The translations under genes were made by a program, and so were the position numbers. The notes below the pieces were generated by a model, which was not told the DNA's origin, searched no databases, and was given only the letters and a program-made list of their open reading frames with translations. From Thermoproteota archaeon (GTDB lineage Archaea; Thermoproteota; Thermoprotei_A; Sulfolobales; Acidilobaceae), in the NCBI GenBank assembly GCA_013152575.1, contig JAADGB010000082.1:546-20450 (forward strand): a stretch of DNA of 19,905 nucleotides, written 5' to 3'. The first letter of the stretch is position 1; the number at the start of each line of letters is the position of its first letter. This document shows, piece by piece, positions 19,363 through 19,905 of this stretch.

Positions 19363-19905
19363 TCCTTACCCCTCACCGCGACGACAGCGTATAACTTCTC
19401 CATAAAGTAGGATTCCTCGAGGAGGTGAATAACTCTGAACCCCCTCTTAGCTAGGCACTCCCGGGGAGACCATCCTGACAGGCTAGAATATACCATGACA
19501 ATAGCTTTGGAAATACTGGCTAGCTCGGAACAGATATCCTCTAGGAGGCCGGGCGAGCCGCTCCACGCCTTGGACAACAAACTACACTCTTCCAGCTCAT
19601 CGGATACTGGCAGATATGGCGGGTTTACAATTGATAGATCCACGGGTCCCCTAATACATGAGGACCAGTTACACGCGATTACAGTCGAGTTGGAGCTCTC
19701 CAAATTCCTCTTAGCGGTCTGGAGGGCGTATTCGTTTATGTCGACGCCGATCAAGAAGGCCTTGGGGAAGAGTCTTGATGTAGCCACTGATATGATCCCA
19801 GTTCCTATACCCAGTTCTAAGATGATCCCGGGCTGGTATCCCTCGTCAGCCAGCCGTTTTACCGCTTTTATGGCTAGGAGGGAGTCCTCAGCGGGCTCAT
19901 AAACA
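19350..19905 (-). CDS. HemK2/Mtq2-like protein methyltransferase (5' end outside window)
   Basis: On the minus strand the frame is open to the window edge; the residues preceding the internal GTG 19787 are clearly homologous, so the gene is truncated by the window. Near the edge, VYEPAEDSLLA is the entry motif of Mtq2/N6AMT1. It is followed by the SAM loop LELGIGTG, LIGVDIN, and the catalytic NPPYLP (Asn-Pro-Pro-Tyr), which methylates an amide or amino group. The expected substrate is the GGQ glutamine of archaeal release factor aRF1, from family knowledge. It is likely the first or an early gene of a three-methyltransferase operon. Confidence 0.9.
   Translation of the reverse strand, partial: VYEPAEDSLLAIKAVKRLADEGYQPGIILELGIGTGIISVATSRLFPKAFLIGVDINEYALQTAKRNLESSNSTVIACNWSSCIRGPVDLSIVNPPYLPVSDELEECSLLSKAWSGSPGLLEDICSELASISKAIVMVYSSLSGWSPRECLAKRGFRVIHLLEESYFMEKLYAVVAVRGKDWIS

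Noticed and set aside
1..19905. Mobile element, CRISPR array, toxin-antitoxin or defence system
   Set aside because: I found no transposase, integrase, terminal repeats, regular spaced repeats or defence-type domains; every recognisable gene is a core archaeal gene or a small embedded unknown.

Overview
The window reads as the chromosome of a hyperthermophilic crenarchaeon, most likely a member of the Desulfurococcales. The evidence is a single archaeal gene set (CDC48-type AAA ATPase, FEN1, PCNA, PriS, GINS, TFS, Rpo11, exosome Csl4, Nop10, aIF2-alpha, CDP-archaeol synthase), heavy use of AGG/AGA/ATA codons, frequent GTG and TTG starts, GGTG/GGGGTG-type ribosome binding sites, TATA-like box A promoters and very tight or overlapping genes. 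I do not name a species. I see no insertion sequence, CRISPR array, prophage or toxin module, so the window is core genome. The most interesting content is small unassigned genes embedded in very conserved operons.

Layout, left to right. Bases 1-2118 (+) hold the C-terminal half of a CDC48/VCP-like ATPase, a small winged-helix-like protein and FEN1. FEN1 converges on a zinc/KH (NusA-like) protein (-), which is divergent from ribosomal protein L40e (+). A spacer of about 145 bp and tRNA-Glu(UUC) (-) follow. Next (+) come a small conserved-looking protein, a dolichol-phosphate-sugar synthase/GtrA fusion and a family 4 uracil-DNA glycosylase. A secreted Lon-like protease (-) stands divergent from a (+) operon of a winged-helix protein, a RadA/RadB-like ATPase and CDP-archaeol synthase CarS.

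From 8959 to 17548 everything is on the minus strand and forms a long replication/transcription/translation supercluster. In transcription order it is: L10e (uL16), Dph2, a METTL5-like methyltransferase, Csl4, a DUF2067-like protein, Rpo11, an unknown Cys-rich protein, TFS, a small helical unknown, PCNA, PriS, GINS15, L44e, S27e, aIF2-alpha, Nop10. Upstream of it (17607-19905, minus) is an overlapping trio of methyltransferase genes: an Mtq2/HemK2-like enzyme (truncated by the window edge), a TrmJ-like SpoU enzyme and a Trm14-like THUMP enzyme.

The genes fit together as information processing. PCNA is encoded here together with two enzymes that carry C-terminal PCNA-binding motifs (FEN1 and uracil-DNA glycosylase), with primase and with GINS. 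RNA polymerase Rpo11 and its cleavage factor TFS lie alongside exosome Csl4. Four ribosomal proteins, an initiation factor, Nop10, diphthamide synthesis and several RNA/protein methyltransferases cover the translation side. The least explained items are the Cys-rich ORF between Rpo11 and TFS, the small ORF between TFS and PCNA, the winged-helix/RecA pair upstream of CarS, and a perfect 26-bp palindrome inside nop10.
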